Source of the DNA: Companilactobacillus furfuricola
Lineage (GTDB): Bacteria > Bacillota > Bacilli > Lactobacillales > Lactobacillaceae
Direction of reading: 5' to 3'
Assembly: GCF_003946325.1 (NCBI RefSeq)
Contig: NZ_RHNT01000001.1
Coordinates: 1 to 64,000, forward strand
DNA: 64,000 nucleotides
Positions 38,695 through 48,244 of the stretch are shown here, one piece after another. Each line of letters opens with the position of its first letter. Positions within the stretch are counted from its first letter, which is position 1. The notes below the pieces were generated by a model. It saw nothing but the letters and a program-made list of their open reading frames with translations, made no database searches and was not told the origin of the DNA. Position numbers and translations under genes: made by a program.

Positions 38695-39916
38695 TCAATG
38701 GAGAAAAGATTTTCCCATCCTTGATCAAGTTGTTAATGATGAGCAGTTAGTTTATCTTGACAATGCAGCCACGACTCAAAAACCACAACAAATTATTGAT
38801 GACATTATGGCTTTTTATCAAAACGATAACGCCAATGTTCACCGAGGGGTCCATACTTTGGCGGAACGGTCAACTGAGCAGTTTGAAGAAGCTCGTAGTA
38901 AGATCCAACAATTTATTAATGCTAAACACAGTGACGAGATCATTTATACTAAAGGCACCACCGATTCATTGAATATCATTGCTCGAAGCTATGGCGAACA
39001 AAATATTCAAGCTGGTGATGAGATCGTGATCTCTTATTTGGAACATCACAGCAATCTGATCCCATGGCAACAACTCGCATTAAAAAAACATGCCACATTA
39101 AAGTACATTGATTTAGACGAAGATGGTTTCGTTGATCTTAATGATGCTAAGAAAAAGATCACTGACAAGACAAAAATCGTATCGATAGCTCACGTGTCTA
39201 ACGTTTTGGGTGTTATTAATCCTATCAAGCAATTAGCTAAGTTGGCACATCAACATGGTGCCGTCATGGTTGTCGATGGAGCACAATCTGTTCCCTACAT
39301 GCCAGTAGATGTTCAAGACCTAGATTGCGATTTTTTGGCTTTTTCCGGACACAAAATGTTAGGACCAACGGGGCTCGGTATTTTATATGGTAAAGAAGAT
39401 TTGCTAAATTCAATGCCACCAGTTGATTACGGTGGTGAAATGATCAGTTTCGTTCATCTATTCGATACTACTTGGAATGACTTGCCTTGGAAATTTGAGG
39501 CTGGGACGCCAAATATTGCCGGAGCGATTGCTTTAGGTCATGCAGTGGATTATTTGAACAGCATTGGTATGGATAAGATCCTTGATTATGAAAACCAGCT
39601 AGTCGACTACGTCTTGCCAAAGCTGCAGGCTATTGATGACCTGATCATTTATGGTCCCCGTGATCCTCAAAAGCACACGAGTGTCATTTCCTTTAACCTT
39701 AAGGGACTTCATCCTCATGATCTAGCAACAGGCTTAGATATGGAAGGCGTTGCCGTAAGAGCGGGGCACCACTGTGCACAGCCTTTGATGGAATATCTCG
39801 GTATCAAAGCCACAGCAAGAGCTAGTTTTTATTTTTACAATACTAAAGAAGACGCTGATACTTTAGTTAATTCAATTGTCGCAACAAAGGAGTTCTTTCA
39901 AAATGGCACTATCTAA
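38678..39916 (+). CDS. sufS: Cysteine desulfurase SufS
   Basis: 412-aa PLP enzyme, group II cysteine desulfurase. N-terminal YLDNAATTQKP, PLP Lys in AFSGHKMLGPTG, and the active-site Cys in RAGHHCAQPLM. It removes sulfur from cysteine and passes it to SufU. Overlaps sufD and sufU, so translation is coupled. Confidence 0.96.
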   Translation: MDNKNNQWRKDFPILDQVVNDEQLVYLDNAATTQKPQQIIDDIMAFYQNDNANVHRGVHTLAERSTEQFEEARSKIQQFINAKHSDEIIYTKGTTDSLNIIARSYGEQNIQAGDEIVISYLEHHSNLIPWQQLALKKHATLKYIDLDEDGFVDLNDAKKKITDKTKIVSIAHVSNVLGVINPIKQLAKLAHQHGAVMVVDGAQSVPYMPVDVQDLDCDFLAFSGHKMLGPTGLGILYGKEDLLNSMPPVDYGGEMISFVHLFDTTWNDLPWKFEAGTPNIAGAIALGHAVDYLNSIGMDKILDYENQLVDYVLPKLQAIDDLIIYGPRDPQKHTSVISFNLKGLHPHDLATGLDMEGVAVRAGHHCAQPLMEYLGIKATARASFYFYNTKEDADTLVNSIVATKEFFQNGTI

Positions 39917-40334
39917 ATTGGACAACTTATATCGACAAGTGATCCTTGATCATTCAGCCCATCCGCATCATCACGGGCAACTAGATGACTCAACTAATCA
40001 AATCGAATTGAAAAATCCCACTTGTGGAGACGTCTTGCAACTTGATGTCAAAGTCGAAGATAACAAGATCACAGACATTGCTTTTAGTGGATACGGCTGT
40101 ACGATCAGTCAAGCTTCAGCAAGTATGATGACTGACGCTGTACTCAATAAAGATGTTTCGGTAGCAGAAGATATGGTTGAGGATTTTTCAAATATGATTT
40201 TAGGTGAAAAAACGGATACAGGCATTTTGCAGGATGCCGCAATTTTAAAGGGTGTCTCACAATTTCCTGCACGGATAAAATGTGCCACACTTGCCTGGAA
40301 AGCATTACATAAAGCTTTAAATAATAAACAATAG
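39903..40334 (+). CDS. sufU: Sulfur-transfer protein SufU
   Basis: 143-aa zinc-dependent sulfurtransferase that accepts sulfur from SufS. The three Cys ligands are in NPTCGD, GYGCTIS and RIKCATLAW, as in Bacillus SufU. Start ATG 39903 follows AAAGGAG; a TTG at 39876 is upstream of it. Overlaps sufS by 14 bp. Confidence 0.94.
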   Translation: MALSKLDNLYRQVILDHSAHPHHHGQLDDSTNQIELKNPTCGDVLQLDVKVEDNKITDIAFSGYGCTISQASASMMTDAVLNKDVSVAEDMVEDFSNMILGEKTDTGILQDAAILKGVSQFPARIKCATLAWKALHKALNNKQ

Positions 40335-40347
40335 TGGGAGGTTAATT

Positions 40348-41790
40348 ATGCCGGAAACAGAAAATACGAAAAATAACGAAGAAGCTGCTTCTTCAGTTGA
40401 AGCGTTAGATTTAGATAAAGATTACGATTTTGGTTTTCATGATGACGTTAAACCAGTTTTTTCTACGGGTAGAGGTTTGACTGAAGATGTCGTTCGTCAA
40501 ATTTCCAAAGAGAAGGGCGAACCTCAATGGATGTTGGATTTCCGTTTAAAATGTTATGAAACATACAAACGAATGCCAATGCCAGATTTTGGACCTGATC
40601 TTTCTGGGTTGGATCTAAAGAACATGTTGTATTATCAAAAACCAACTGACAAGAAATATCGAGACTGGGAAGACGTTCCAGAAGATATCAAGAACACGTT
40701 TGATCGTCTCGGTGTTCCCGAAGCTGAGCGCAAGTATTTAGCTGGATCGTCAGCTCAGTATGAGTCAGAAGTGGTTTACCACAATATGAAAAAAGAATTC
40801 GACAAACTAGGGATCATTTTTACTGACACGGATTCAGCTTTAAAGGAGTATCCAGAATTATTTAAGAAGTGGTTCGGTAAATTAGTCCATCCCAATGACA
40901 ATAAATTTGCTGCTTTGAATGGTGCTGTTTGGTCAGGTGGTTCGTTCATCTACGTACCAAAGGGTGTTAAGCTTGACATTCCGATTCAGTCTTATTTCAG
41001 ATTGAATGCTGAAAATACTGGTCAATTCGAAAGAACTTTGATCATTGTTGACGAAGGCGCTAGCATTCAATACGTTGAGGGATGTACAGCACCAAATTAC
41101 TCATCAGACAGTTTGCATGCTGCCGTCGTTGAAGTATATGCTCAAAAAGACGCTTATGTGCGCTACACGACGATTCAAAACTGGTCGAATAATGTTTACA
41201 GTCTTGAGACAAAACGTGCTCAAGCCATGGAAAATGCCACGATGGAGTGGGTCGATGGTAATTTAGGTTCCAAGATCACAATGAAATATCCAAGTGTTTA
41301 CCTTGATGGTGAAGGTGCACGGGGAACTATGCTTTCGATCGCGGTTGCTGGGCATAACGTCGATCAAGACGCTGGTGCTAGAATGATCCACAATGCCAAA
41401 AATACCTCTTCATCGATCGTTTCTAAGTCGATCTCTAAAGATGGTGGAGCAGTTGACTATCGTGGGACTGTTCGTTTTGAACGTAACTCTGATGGCTCAA
41501 AAGCTCACGTTGAGTGTGATACGATCATCATGGATGAAGAATCCAGTTCAGATACGATCCCTTATAACCAAATTTTAAATGGGAACGTCTCGATGGAACA
41601 TGAAGCTAAAGTTTCCAAAGTTTCCGAGGAACAACTTTATTACTTGATGAGTCGTGGTCTTAGCGAAGCTAAGGCAACTGAGATGATCATCATGGGATTC
41701 GTGGAACCATTTACGAAAGAACTTCCAATGGAATATGCGGTTGAGCTTAACCGTTTGATCAGCTACGAAATGGAAGGCACAGTTGGTTAA
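40348..41790 (+). CDS. sufB: Fe-S cluster assembly protein SufB
   Basis: 480-aa scaffold on which clusters are built. Contains [20 protein letters not shown] and the C-terminal [19 protein letters not shown] shared with SufD. GGGAGG Shine-Dalgarno. Last gene of sufCDSUB, the essential iron-sulfur pathway of this kind of bacterium. Confidence 0.96.
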   Translation: MPETENTKNNEEAASSVEALDLDKDYDFGFHDDVKPVFSTGRGLTEDVVRQISKEKGEPQWMLDFRLKCYETYKRMPMPDFGPDLSGLDLKNMLYYQKPTDKKYRDWEDVPEDIKNTFDRLGVPEAERKYLAGSSAQYESEVVYHNMKKEFDKLGIIFTDTDSALKEYPELFKKWFGKLVHPNDNKFAALNGAVWSGGSFIYVPKGVKLDIPIQSYFRLNAENTGQFERTLIIVDEGASIQYVEGCTAPNYSSDSLHAAVVEVYAQKDAYVRYTTIQNWSNNVYSLETKRAQAMENATMEWVDGNLGSKITMKYPSVYLDGEGARGTMLSIAVAGHNVDQDAGARMIHNAKNTSSSIVSKSISKDGGAVDYRGTVRFERNSDGSKAHVECDTIIMDEESSSDTIPYNQILNGNVSMEHEAKVSKVSEEQLYYLMSRGLSEAKATEMIIMGFVEPFTKELPMEYAVELNRLISYEMEGTVG

Positions 41791-41800
41791 ATAATATTTT

Positions 41801-41836
41801 GCAATCTAGTTTTTATGACTGGATTGCTTTTTTTAT
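41801..41836 (+). terminator. Terminator of sufCDSUB
   Basis: GCAATCTAGT-TTTTATG-ACTGGATTGC stem (one G-U pair) followed by T7. Confidence 0.92.
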
Positions 41837-41960
41837 GTTTTTATTTCTATAATCTTATTTACTGATTTATTAAGTTTATGTAACATGACGTAATTATCTT
41901 GTCACGTTAAAGATTTACCTCTAGAATTATCAATGAATTGTTAATTGACGAGGGAAAAAT

Positions 41961-43117
41961 ATGAAAAAGAAATTAATTGCTTTAGTATCAGTTAGTGCTG
42001 GAGTTTTAGCTTCATTGGGGTTTAGTGCCCAAACAACTGATGCCGCAAATGTCACAAATATTAAAAGTGTAATAACCACTAAAAATCTTTCAAAATTATA
42101 TGACAATAAAGGTAAACTAGTTTCCAATCGTGCTTTAGCTGAGAATTCGGATTGGTATACTGATCAATATGTTCAAATGGATAATGTTGGGCCTGTATAT
42201 CGTGTTTCAACTAATGAATTCGTAAAGGCTAGCGACGTTACCGTTAAGCAGGATAAAGTTTATGACGGAACTACCGTAAATAATACTGGCGTTGCCCATG
42301 TTACTTATGCATCCGATTATGGGGCAGATGTATATGATGCACCCAATGGAAATGTTACTGGAGATAAACTTTCTAACGGAACTAGCTGGAAATTTGATTT
42401 GAAGGTAATTGATACCAATGGTGATGCTTGGTATGAAGTTGGTCAAAATCAATGGTTAAATGGTGCCACTCAAAGATCTCGAATGAATCGTTTGATGAGA
42501 CAGCTGCCTCAGTATGGGATCCTAACTATGCTGCTGTTCGTGTTAATGGGGATACACCAGTTTATTCAGACAGTAACTTCAATACTGCCACAAACCAAAG
42601 TCTACCTTCTGGCAAATTAGTCCAGGTCGTTTCAACGGTCCTAAATGGCAATACAATTTGGTATGAGATCAGTGATTGAGGCTGGTTACCTTCGACTGAT
42701 GTGAGTGAAATATCTGTCAAACGTAATCCAGTTAGTTTGAATGGAAAGTCAAAAGATCAAGTTGTTAGTGAACTGATCTCAGTCGCAAAAGAACAATTAG
42801 GGAAACCTTATGTTTGGAACGGTAAAGGTCCTGATAATTTTGATTGTTCAGGCTTAATGCAGTATGTATTTAAGCAAGTAACCGGACAAAACATTGGTGG
42901 CTGGACTGTTCCTCAGGAATCCATTGGCTCTCATGTAGCCATCAGTGACCTTCAGCCCGGTGATCTAGTATTCTGGGGCGATCCAGGTGCAACTTATCAT
43001 GTTGGATTGTATATCGGTGATAATCAATACTTGAATGCTTTGCGTCCTGGAACTAATGTTAAAATTGATAGTATTTCTAGTTCGTTTGCTCCTTCTTTTG
43101 GAGTTCGGGTGTTTTAA
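41961..43117 (+). pseudogene. Broken NlpC/P60 cell-wall hydrolase with SH3-like repeats
   Basis: Begins with a Sec signal peptide (KKKLIALVSVSAGVLASLGF, cleavage near AANVTN), then two wall-binding SH3-like segments with WYEVGQNQWL and WYEIS motifs, then an NlpC/P60 endopeptidase domain with catalytic Cys in FDCSGLMQYV and His in TYHVGLYIGD. Two lesions interrupt it: a one-base deletion in the A run at 42472-42474 shifts the frame after NGATQ, and an in-frame TGA stands at 42677-42679 before GWLPSTD. Restoring both gives one continuous protein. The catalytic domain could start at GTG 42701, but without a signal peptide. Either a real pseudogene or sequence error; two separate lesions favour the first. 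Confidence 0.85.
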
Positions 43118-43125
43118 TTTGTTTT

Positions 43126-43157
43126 GCGTTGTTCATTTTGAACATCGCTTTTTTTAT
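43126..43157 (+). terminator. Terminator after the NlpC/P60 pseudogene
   Basis: GCGTTGTTC-ATTTT-GAACATCGC stem (one mismatch) followed by T7. Repeat copy C begins here. Confidence 0.85.
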
Positions 43158-43820
43158 ATAGATGTAAGTGAGCTATGGCAGACAGTGGCGTTTTTCTTGG
43201 ATGGATGTTTGGGATTTTTGGTGGTTGGGTTGAGGTGGTATTTTGTTTGTACGTTCAATGCCGACTCCGGGGCCCGGGGATACACTAAAGGAACGTAAGT
43301 GCTAACGCACTTGCGCAACCGGTTATGGTGGTGGCTACGCCACCGAACAACTAGGGTCGGGAACGTACCCGACGCGATTTTGAGCTACCTGGGAAGTTCA
43401 CCCAGGCATCTCAAAACTCGGTCTTCCTCTAAGCTCCTTAGTCGCCAAGAGGAATTTGGGTACTGAGGTCTGTATCCCCGGGCCCCTCCGTCTAGATAGG
43501 GACAATATCCCCCTTTTATGTTGAGATTTACCGATTTATTTTGTACAGATTGGCACTGTTTGCGCGTCCTATTTCCAACATGTCTATCTCAGGTTTTATC
43601 TATTTTGGTGGGAGTAGGGGCTTCCTGGTTTTATTCTTCTGTTTTCTCTATTCGGATCACTGATTTCTTTCTCAGTTCGCGGGACTTTGCTCCGCTCATT
43701 TTGCTTCCTGACTTACATTGTTGTTGATGCTTTCTTTTGTTTTGTTGGTTAGATAAGAGTTGATACATTTTTTCTTCTTTTGCTTTCACTTCTTGCTTGC
43801 GCACTCGTTCCTCGTTGTTC
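43157..43820. repeat. Long composite intergenic repeat, copy C (longest hairpin module)
   Basis: Same order of blocks as copy B. The module spans 43269-43486: left arm GGGGCCCGGGGATACA (43269-43284), right arm at 43471-43486, perfect pairing. Compared with copy B it has 69 more bases, which hold three small hairpins: AAGTGC-TAAC-GCACTT (43297-43312), GGTGGC-TAC-GCCACC (43330-43344) and GTCGGG-AACGTA-CCCGAC (43356-43373). The downstream block carries GCGGGACTTTGCTCCGC and one TGCTTGCG unit (43788-43820). 43821-44020 has no recognisable element. Confidence 0.9.
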
Positions 43821-44021
43821 TAAGGTATCTTTTTTGCTTCCTGGTTCTTTTCTCGCACATTTGCCTCGAATTTTACTGGTTAAATGAGCAAAGGAAATAT
43901 TTTGTTGATCCCAAAGTTGTTTCATTTTTTCCAAATGTTTTTCACTTGCTAATGAGTACAGGCCCAGTTATTCAGTGTTTTTCGGTGAATGATCGTGCGC
44001 ATATTATGTTTTCTTTTTTTC

Positions 44022-44049
44022 TTGCATTTTTATTTTTTTTTGCTATTAT
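44022..44049 (+). promoter_or_regulatory. tyrS promoter
   Basis: TTGCAT (44022-44027), 16 bp, TATTAT (44044-44049) preceded by TGC (extended -10). About 25 bp upstream of the T-box leader. Confidence 0.6.
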
Positions 44050-44072
44050 TAATTTATTAAATGATTTTAATC

Positions 44073-44270
44073 TTTGACGAAGTAATGATTTATCTGGGTG
44101 TTAAGAGAATTGGCGGTTGGTGCGAGCCATGCAGGATAAATTTTTGAAATACTAGATTAGAATCTCGTGTCCTACGTTATGGGAGTGAAGAGCGAATGAT
44201 TTTTTCATTCGAATTTTGGGTGGTACCGCGCATTGGCGTCCCTGCATTTTTTGCAGGGGCGCTTTTTTTA
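44073..44270 (+). promoter_or_regulatory. T-box leader, tyrosine-specific
   Basis: The T-box sequence GGGTGGTACCGCG is at 44218-44230. A probable specifier codon TAC (Tyr) lies in TTGAAATACTAG near 44150. A terminator hairpin (44236-44269: GCGTCCCTGCA and TGCAGGGGCGC, then T7) can be replaced by the antiterminator formed with the T-box when uncharged tRNA-Tyr binds. It controls tyrS and the nhaC-family gene. Confidence 0.92.
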
Positions 44271-44367
44271 TTGAAATTAATTCAACGGTTAAGCTTTTGG
44301 TAGCTGTGCTTTCCGATTTATTCTTTACTTTTATATTCGGGACGATTATTTTAGGAGGATTTTTTTG

Positions 44368-45612
44368 ATGAACATTATTGATGAACTCAAATGGCGAGGT
44401 TTGGTCAACCAGACTTCCGATGAAGAAGGTTTGAAGAAGTTGACTGATGAAGAGGCTATTTCTCTTTATTGTGGTATGGATCCTACTGGTGATTCTATGC
44501 ATATTGGTCATTTGTTGCCATTTATGACTTTGCAACGTTTTGCAAATGCAGGTAATCATCCCTATATCGTTATTGGTGGCGCTACTGGTTCGATCGGTGA
44601 TCCTAGTGGTAAAAAGGCTGAGCGTCCTATGCAAACGATGGAGCAAGTCCAACATAATGTTGATGCTTTAAGTTCACAGGCTAAACGGATTTTCCCTAGT
44701 TTTACAATGGTCAACAATTATGACTGGATCGCTCAAATTGGTATTCTGGACTTTCTTCGTGATTACGGAAAGTTATTTAACGTTAACACAATGCTCAATA
44801 AGGAGATCGTTTCCAGTCGTTTGGAGACGGGGATCTCCTTTACAGAATTTACTTATCAGATTTTACAATCACTTGATTTCTTGACACTTTATCGTAAGCA
44901 TAATGTGAAATTGCAAGTTGGTGGTGGCGATCAATGGGGTAATTTGACAGCTGGTCTTGTTTTGATCCATAAAGCTGAAGGTCAAGATGCTGATGTTTAT
45001 GCTTTGACGATCCCACTGTTGCTTAAAGCAGATGGAACTAAATTTGGTAAAACTGCTGGTGGTGCTGTTTGGCTCGATGCCGACAAGACTTCACCTTATG
45101 AATTTTATCAATTCTGGTTCAACCAAGACGATAAGGATGTCATCAATCTTCTCAAGAAATTTACTTTCTTAACTAAAGAAGAGATCGATGAATTAGCAGA
45201 AAAGGTCAAGACTCAACCTGAAAAACGTGAGGCACAAAAGAAATTAGCTGTAGAAGTTACTACCTTTGTCCACGGAAAAGAAGCTCTTGCAGTGGCTCAA
45301 AAGATTACTGAAGTATTGTTCTCTGGTGAGATCAAAGAATTGACTACTGAAGAAGTTTCACAAGCATTCAATGGCGTACCAAGTGCTGAAATTGCAAATG
45401 AGAAGATCAACTTGGTCGATCTATTGATTGCTGCTAATGTAGATAAATCAAAACGTCAAGCACGTGAAGATATTCAAAATGGAGCCATTCGGATCAATGG
45501 TGAAAAACTAACAGATACTTCGTTAGATATCGATCCTAAGGCTTCATTCGATGGTAAATATATCGTCATTCGACGCGGTAAGAAAAAGTACTTCCTAGCT
45601 AAAATTAAATAG
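44368..45612 (+). CDS. tyrS: Tyrosyl-tRNA synthetase
   Basis: 414-aa class I synthetase. HIGH motif HIGHLLPF, KMSKS-equivalent KFGKTAGG, tyrosine-binding YCGMDPTGDSMHIG, GGGDQWGN, and a C-terminal S4-like RNA-binding domain (VDLLIAANVDKSKRQAREDI). Start ATG 44368 after AGGAGG. Controlled by the upstream T-box. The first 150 codons use G/T-rich codons more than the rest. Confidence 0.96.
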   Translation: MNIIDELKWRGLVNQTSDEEGLKKLTDEEAISLYCGMDPTGDSMHIGHLLPFMTLQRFANAGNHPYIVIGGATGSIGDPSGKKAERPMQTMEQVQHNVDALSSQAKRIFPSFTMVNNYDWIAQIGILDFLRDYGKLFNVNTMLNKEIVSSRLETGISFTEFTYQILQSLDFLTLYRKHNVKLQVGGGDQWGNLTAGLVLIHKAEGQDADVYALTIPLLLKADGTKFGKTAGGAVWLDADKTSPYEFYQFWFNQDDKDVINLLKKFTFLTKEEIDELAEKVKTQPEKREAQKKLAVEVTTFVHGKEALAVAQKITEVLFSGEIKELTTEEVSQAFNGVPSAEIANEKINLVDLLIAANVDKSKRQAREDIQNGAIRINGEKLTDTSLDIDPKASFDGKYIVIRRGKKKYFLAKIK

Positions 45613-45621
45613 ATATAGGCG

Positions 45622-47046
45622 ATGGCAGATATGAAAAAAGAAAGTCGATTAACATTTTGGGAAAGTTTGATAATCATGTTAGTGATGTTTGGTCTTCTAG
45701 GGACGATGATGATCAAATACAAAATGACTCCCCAAATTCCAATTTTATTAACGTTTACTTTGCTTCTGTTTTATGGAAAATCCCGAGGCTTTTCTTGGAA
45801 TGAATTGCAGCAAGGGATCATCGATGGGGTCAAACCTGGTATAGTGCCGATGATAATTTTCGTCATGATCGGGGTCTTAGTATCCTCATGGTTAATGTCA
45901 GGCGTGATCCCGACGATCATGGTTTATGGATTGGAACTGTTGAATGTTCGCTTCTTTCTTTTTACAGTCTTTGTTTCTTGCTGTTTGGTCGGTGTGATCG
46001 TTGGTAGTTCGTTTACTACGATCAGTACATTAGGAATTGTCTTTATGGGAATTGGTCAAGTAATGGATATTAACACTGCTTTAACAGCTGGTTCGATCGT
46101 TTCGGGATCACTATTTGGTAACAATATTTCGCCATTATCAGGAACGACTAATTTATCGACTGGTATCGCAGGGGTCGATAATGTGTTTGATCACATCAAA
46201 ACTATTTCACACACTGCGTTACCATCAGCAGCGATCGCAGCTATCATCTTCTTAGTTGCTGGCCATACTGGTGCTGATCCTGACATGTCTTTAGTTCAGC
46301 ACATTATCAATTCCTTACAGAGTAACTTTTTCGTTTCAGCTTGGATGTTGATCCCGATTGCAATATTGATTTTATGTGCCGCTTTACAAGTACCTGCTAT
46401 TCCAACATTATTGGCGGGATCGATCACGGCGATCGTGATGCATATTTTTATTGACCATCCTAAATTTTCCGAGATCAGTAATCAAATTATGCAGGGATAC
46501 ACTTTGCATTCATCAGATAAGAAAATCAATGCCATTGTTTCTGGTGGCGGTGTTTCAAGTATGCTTGATAGTATCTCTTTGATCTTGGTAGCCTTAACGC
46601 TTGGTGGTGTTTTGTTAAAACTAGGAGTTGTCGATAATTTGATCGGTAAACTTCAACAACAAGTGAATACTCCAGGAAAAGTTATCTTAACTTCGATCCT
46701 GTCAGCTATTGGTGTTAATTTTTTGGTCGGTGAACAATACATTTCGATTATTTTGCCAGGAACGACTTTTAGAAAGAATTTCGAAGAGCAAAATATCAAG
46801 GGGCAATATTTGTCCCGAGTGCTTGCGACCGGCGGAGCTGATATCAATGCCTTAGTACCATGGGGCGTTAGTGGTATTTTTATTTCCGGAGTATTAGGCG
46901 TCAGTCCCTTAGTATTTATCCCATTCGCTTTTTATGTTTGGCTAAATCCACTATTGACCGTTATCTTTGGATTCATTTTTGGTAAAAATTACCAGAAAGA
47001 TAATCAGGCAATACCTAGCGAAAAACTGGCAAAAAACCTTGACTAA
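45622..47046 (+). CDS. nhaC: NhaC family Na+/H+ antiporter-like transporter
   Basis: 474-aa membrane protein with about 11-12 hydrophobic segments. NhaC-family signatures include SGSLFGNNISPLSGTTNLST and GVIVGSSFTTISTLG. Nine bases after tyrS with no terminator between, so it is under tyrosine T-box control. Some comparative work has proposed that T-box-controlled NhaC members carry tyrosine; that is inference here. The start is uncertain between 45622 and ATG 45631, as neither has a strong Shine-Dalgarno. Confidence 0.85.
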   Translation: MADMKKESRLTFWESLIIMLVMFGLLGTMMIKYKMTPQIPILLTFTLLLFYGKSRGFSWNELQQGIIDGVKPGIVPMIIFVMIGVLVSSWLMSGVIPTIMVYGLELLNVRFFLFTVFVSCCLVGVIVGSSFTTISTLGIVFMGIGQVMDINTALTAGSIVSGSLFGNNISPLSGTTNLSTGIAGVDNVFDHIKTISHTALPSAAIAAIIFLVAGHTGADPDMSLVQHIINSLQSNFFVSAWMLIPIAILILCAALQVPAIPTLLAGSITAIVMHIFIDHPKFSEISNQIMQGYTLHSSDKKINAIVSGGGVSSMLDSISLILVALTLGGVLLKLGVVDNLIGKLQQQVNTPGKVILTSILSAIGVNFLVGEQYISIILPGTTFRKNFEEQNIKGQYLSRVLATGGADINALVPWGVSGIFISGVLGVSPLVFIPFAFYVWLNPLLTVIFGFIFGKNYQKDNQAIPSEKLAKNLD

Positions 47047-47067
47047 ACAGTTAAAGTTTATTATATT
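47039..47067 (+). promoter_or_regulatory. pyr operon promoter
   Basis: TTGACT (47039-47044), 17 bp, TATATT (47062-47067). The -35 box overlaps the last codons of the nhaC gene. Confidence 0.85.
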
Positions 47068-47090
47068 AATTGCAACGAAAACTTTTAAGC

Positions 47091-47176
47091 AAGTCCTGTG
47101 AGGCTTGGAAGATTAAAATACATTTGTGCTAAAAGTGTAAACTTCCTAACCTTGTGGGATAGGAAGTTTTTTGTTT
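47091..47176 (+). promoter_or_regulatory. PyrR-type attenuator 1
   Basis: Binding-loop sequence AGTCCTGTGAGGCTTGGAAG (47092-47111) matches the PyrR RNA consensus UCC-GUGAGGCU. A terminator follows: AAACTTCCTA..TAGGAAGTTT (47139-47170) with T6. When PyrR-UMP binds, the antiterminator is blocked. Confidence 0.88.
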
Positions 47177-47204
47177 ACTAAAAATAAAATAAAAGGAATT
47201 TTTA

Positions 47205-47287
47205 ATCAGATCCAGTGAGGTCTCAAAGATTTTTGTAGGGGTAAACTCTACCTGAGGACGCTGGTGAAAACTAGGGTCCTTTTTATT
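47205..47287 (+). promoter_or_regulatory. PyrR-type attenuator 2
   Basis: Second binding loop GATCCAGTGAGGTCTCAAAG (47209-47228), followed by a hairpin GAGGAC..GGTCCTTTTT (47254-47286). Less close to consensus than the first. Just upstream of pyrB. Confidence 0.8.
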
Positions 47288-47299
47288 TGGAGGAAAACA

Positions 47300-48244
47300 A
47301 TGAAAAATATACTTTCTATGTCACAATTTTCGAATCAAGAAGTCTACGATCTGATCGATCGTGCCATCGCTTTTAAAGAGGGCGAAAAGTCAACCGTCGG
47401 TGCTAACAAATATGCAATTAATTTATTTTTTGAAAATAGTACTCGCACCAAATCTAGTTTCCAAGTTGCTGAAATGAACTTAGGTATGAAAGAAATCATG
47501 TTTGATGCCAAAACTTCCTCTACAACTAAGGGAGAATCGTTGTATGATACAGTTAGAACTGTTGAAAGCATTGGCGCAAGCGTTGCAGTGATCCGTCATA
47601 GTCAAGATGCTTACTATAACGAATTACTCAACAAGAATATCAATATTCCGATCATCAATGCCGGAGATGGCGCTGGACAACATCCATCACAATCGCTTTT
47701 AGACCTGATGACTATCTCAGAACATTTTGGTCAATTTGAAGGATTAAAAGTGGGGATTATCGGCGATTTGTCACATTCACGTGTGGCACACTCAAACGCT
47801 GAAATTTTAACTCGCTTAGGTGCTGAAGTAAGTTTTGGTGGCTTAGATTCATGGTATAGCCCTGAATTTGCTCAAATCGGACCACATATGCCGGTCGATG
47901 ATCTATGCCGAGAAATGGATGTTGTAATGTTGCTCAGAGTACAACATGAGCGTCTTTCTGCCGATGAGAATAAGAATTTTTCAAAAGAAGATTATTTTAA
48001 GGAATATGGATTAGATATGCGTCGTGTCGATATGATGAAAGAAGATGCAATGATCATGCATCCAGCTCCGGTAAATCGCGGGGTAGAAATTGCCGATGAT
48101 GTTGTTGAGTGCGACAAATCATATATTTTCAAGCAAATGCAAAATGGTGTATTTATGAGAATGGCGATGATCGAAGCTGTATTAAGTGGGGAGAAAACTT
48201 CAGATGAGCTTATTAATAAAAAACGCCAAATTATTTTACGATAA
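47300..48244 (+). CDS. pyrB: Aspartate carbamoyltransferase
   Basis: 314-aa catalytic subunit joining carbamoyl phosphate and aspartate, the first committed pyrimidine step. Carbamoyl-phosphate loop FFENSTRTKSSF; HPSQSLLDLMTI and MHPAPVNRGVEI are conserved. No pyrI follows, as in Gram-positives. ATG 47300 follows GGAGGA; an upstream ATG at 47264 lies within the attenuator hairpin and is rejected. Confidence 0.96.
   Translation: MKNILSMSQFSNQEVYDLIDRAIAFKEGEKSTVGANKYAINLFFENSTRTKSSFQVAEMNLGMKEIMFDAKTSSTTKGESLYDTVRTVESIGASVAVIRHSQDAYYNELLNKNINIPIINAGDGAGQHPSQSLLDLMTISEHFGQFEGLKVGIIGDLSHSRVAHSNAEILTRLGAEVSFGGLDSWYSPEFAQIGPHMPVDDLCREMDVVMLLRVQHERLSADENKNFSKEDYFKEYGLDMRRVDMMKEDAMIMHPAPVNRGVEIADDVVECDKSYIFKQMQNGVFMRMAMIEAVLSGEKTSDELINKKRQIILR

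Noticed and set aside
42452-42679. Programmed frameshift or stop-codon read-through in the NlpC/P60 gene
   Set aside because: No slippery heptamer or downstream stimulatory structure was seen, and a second lesion is present, so loss of function is simpler.
43035-43298. Frame crossing the NlpC end and repeat C
   Set aside because: Out of frame with the hydrolase and running through a terminator and repeat arms.
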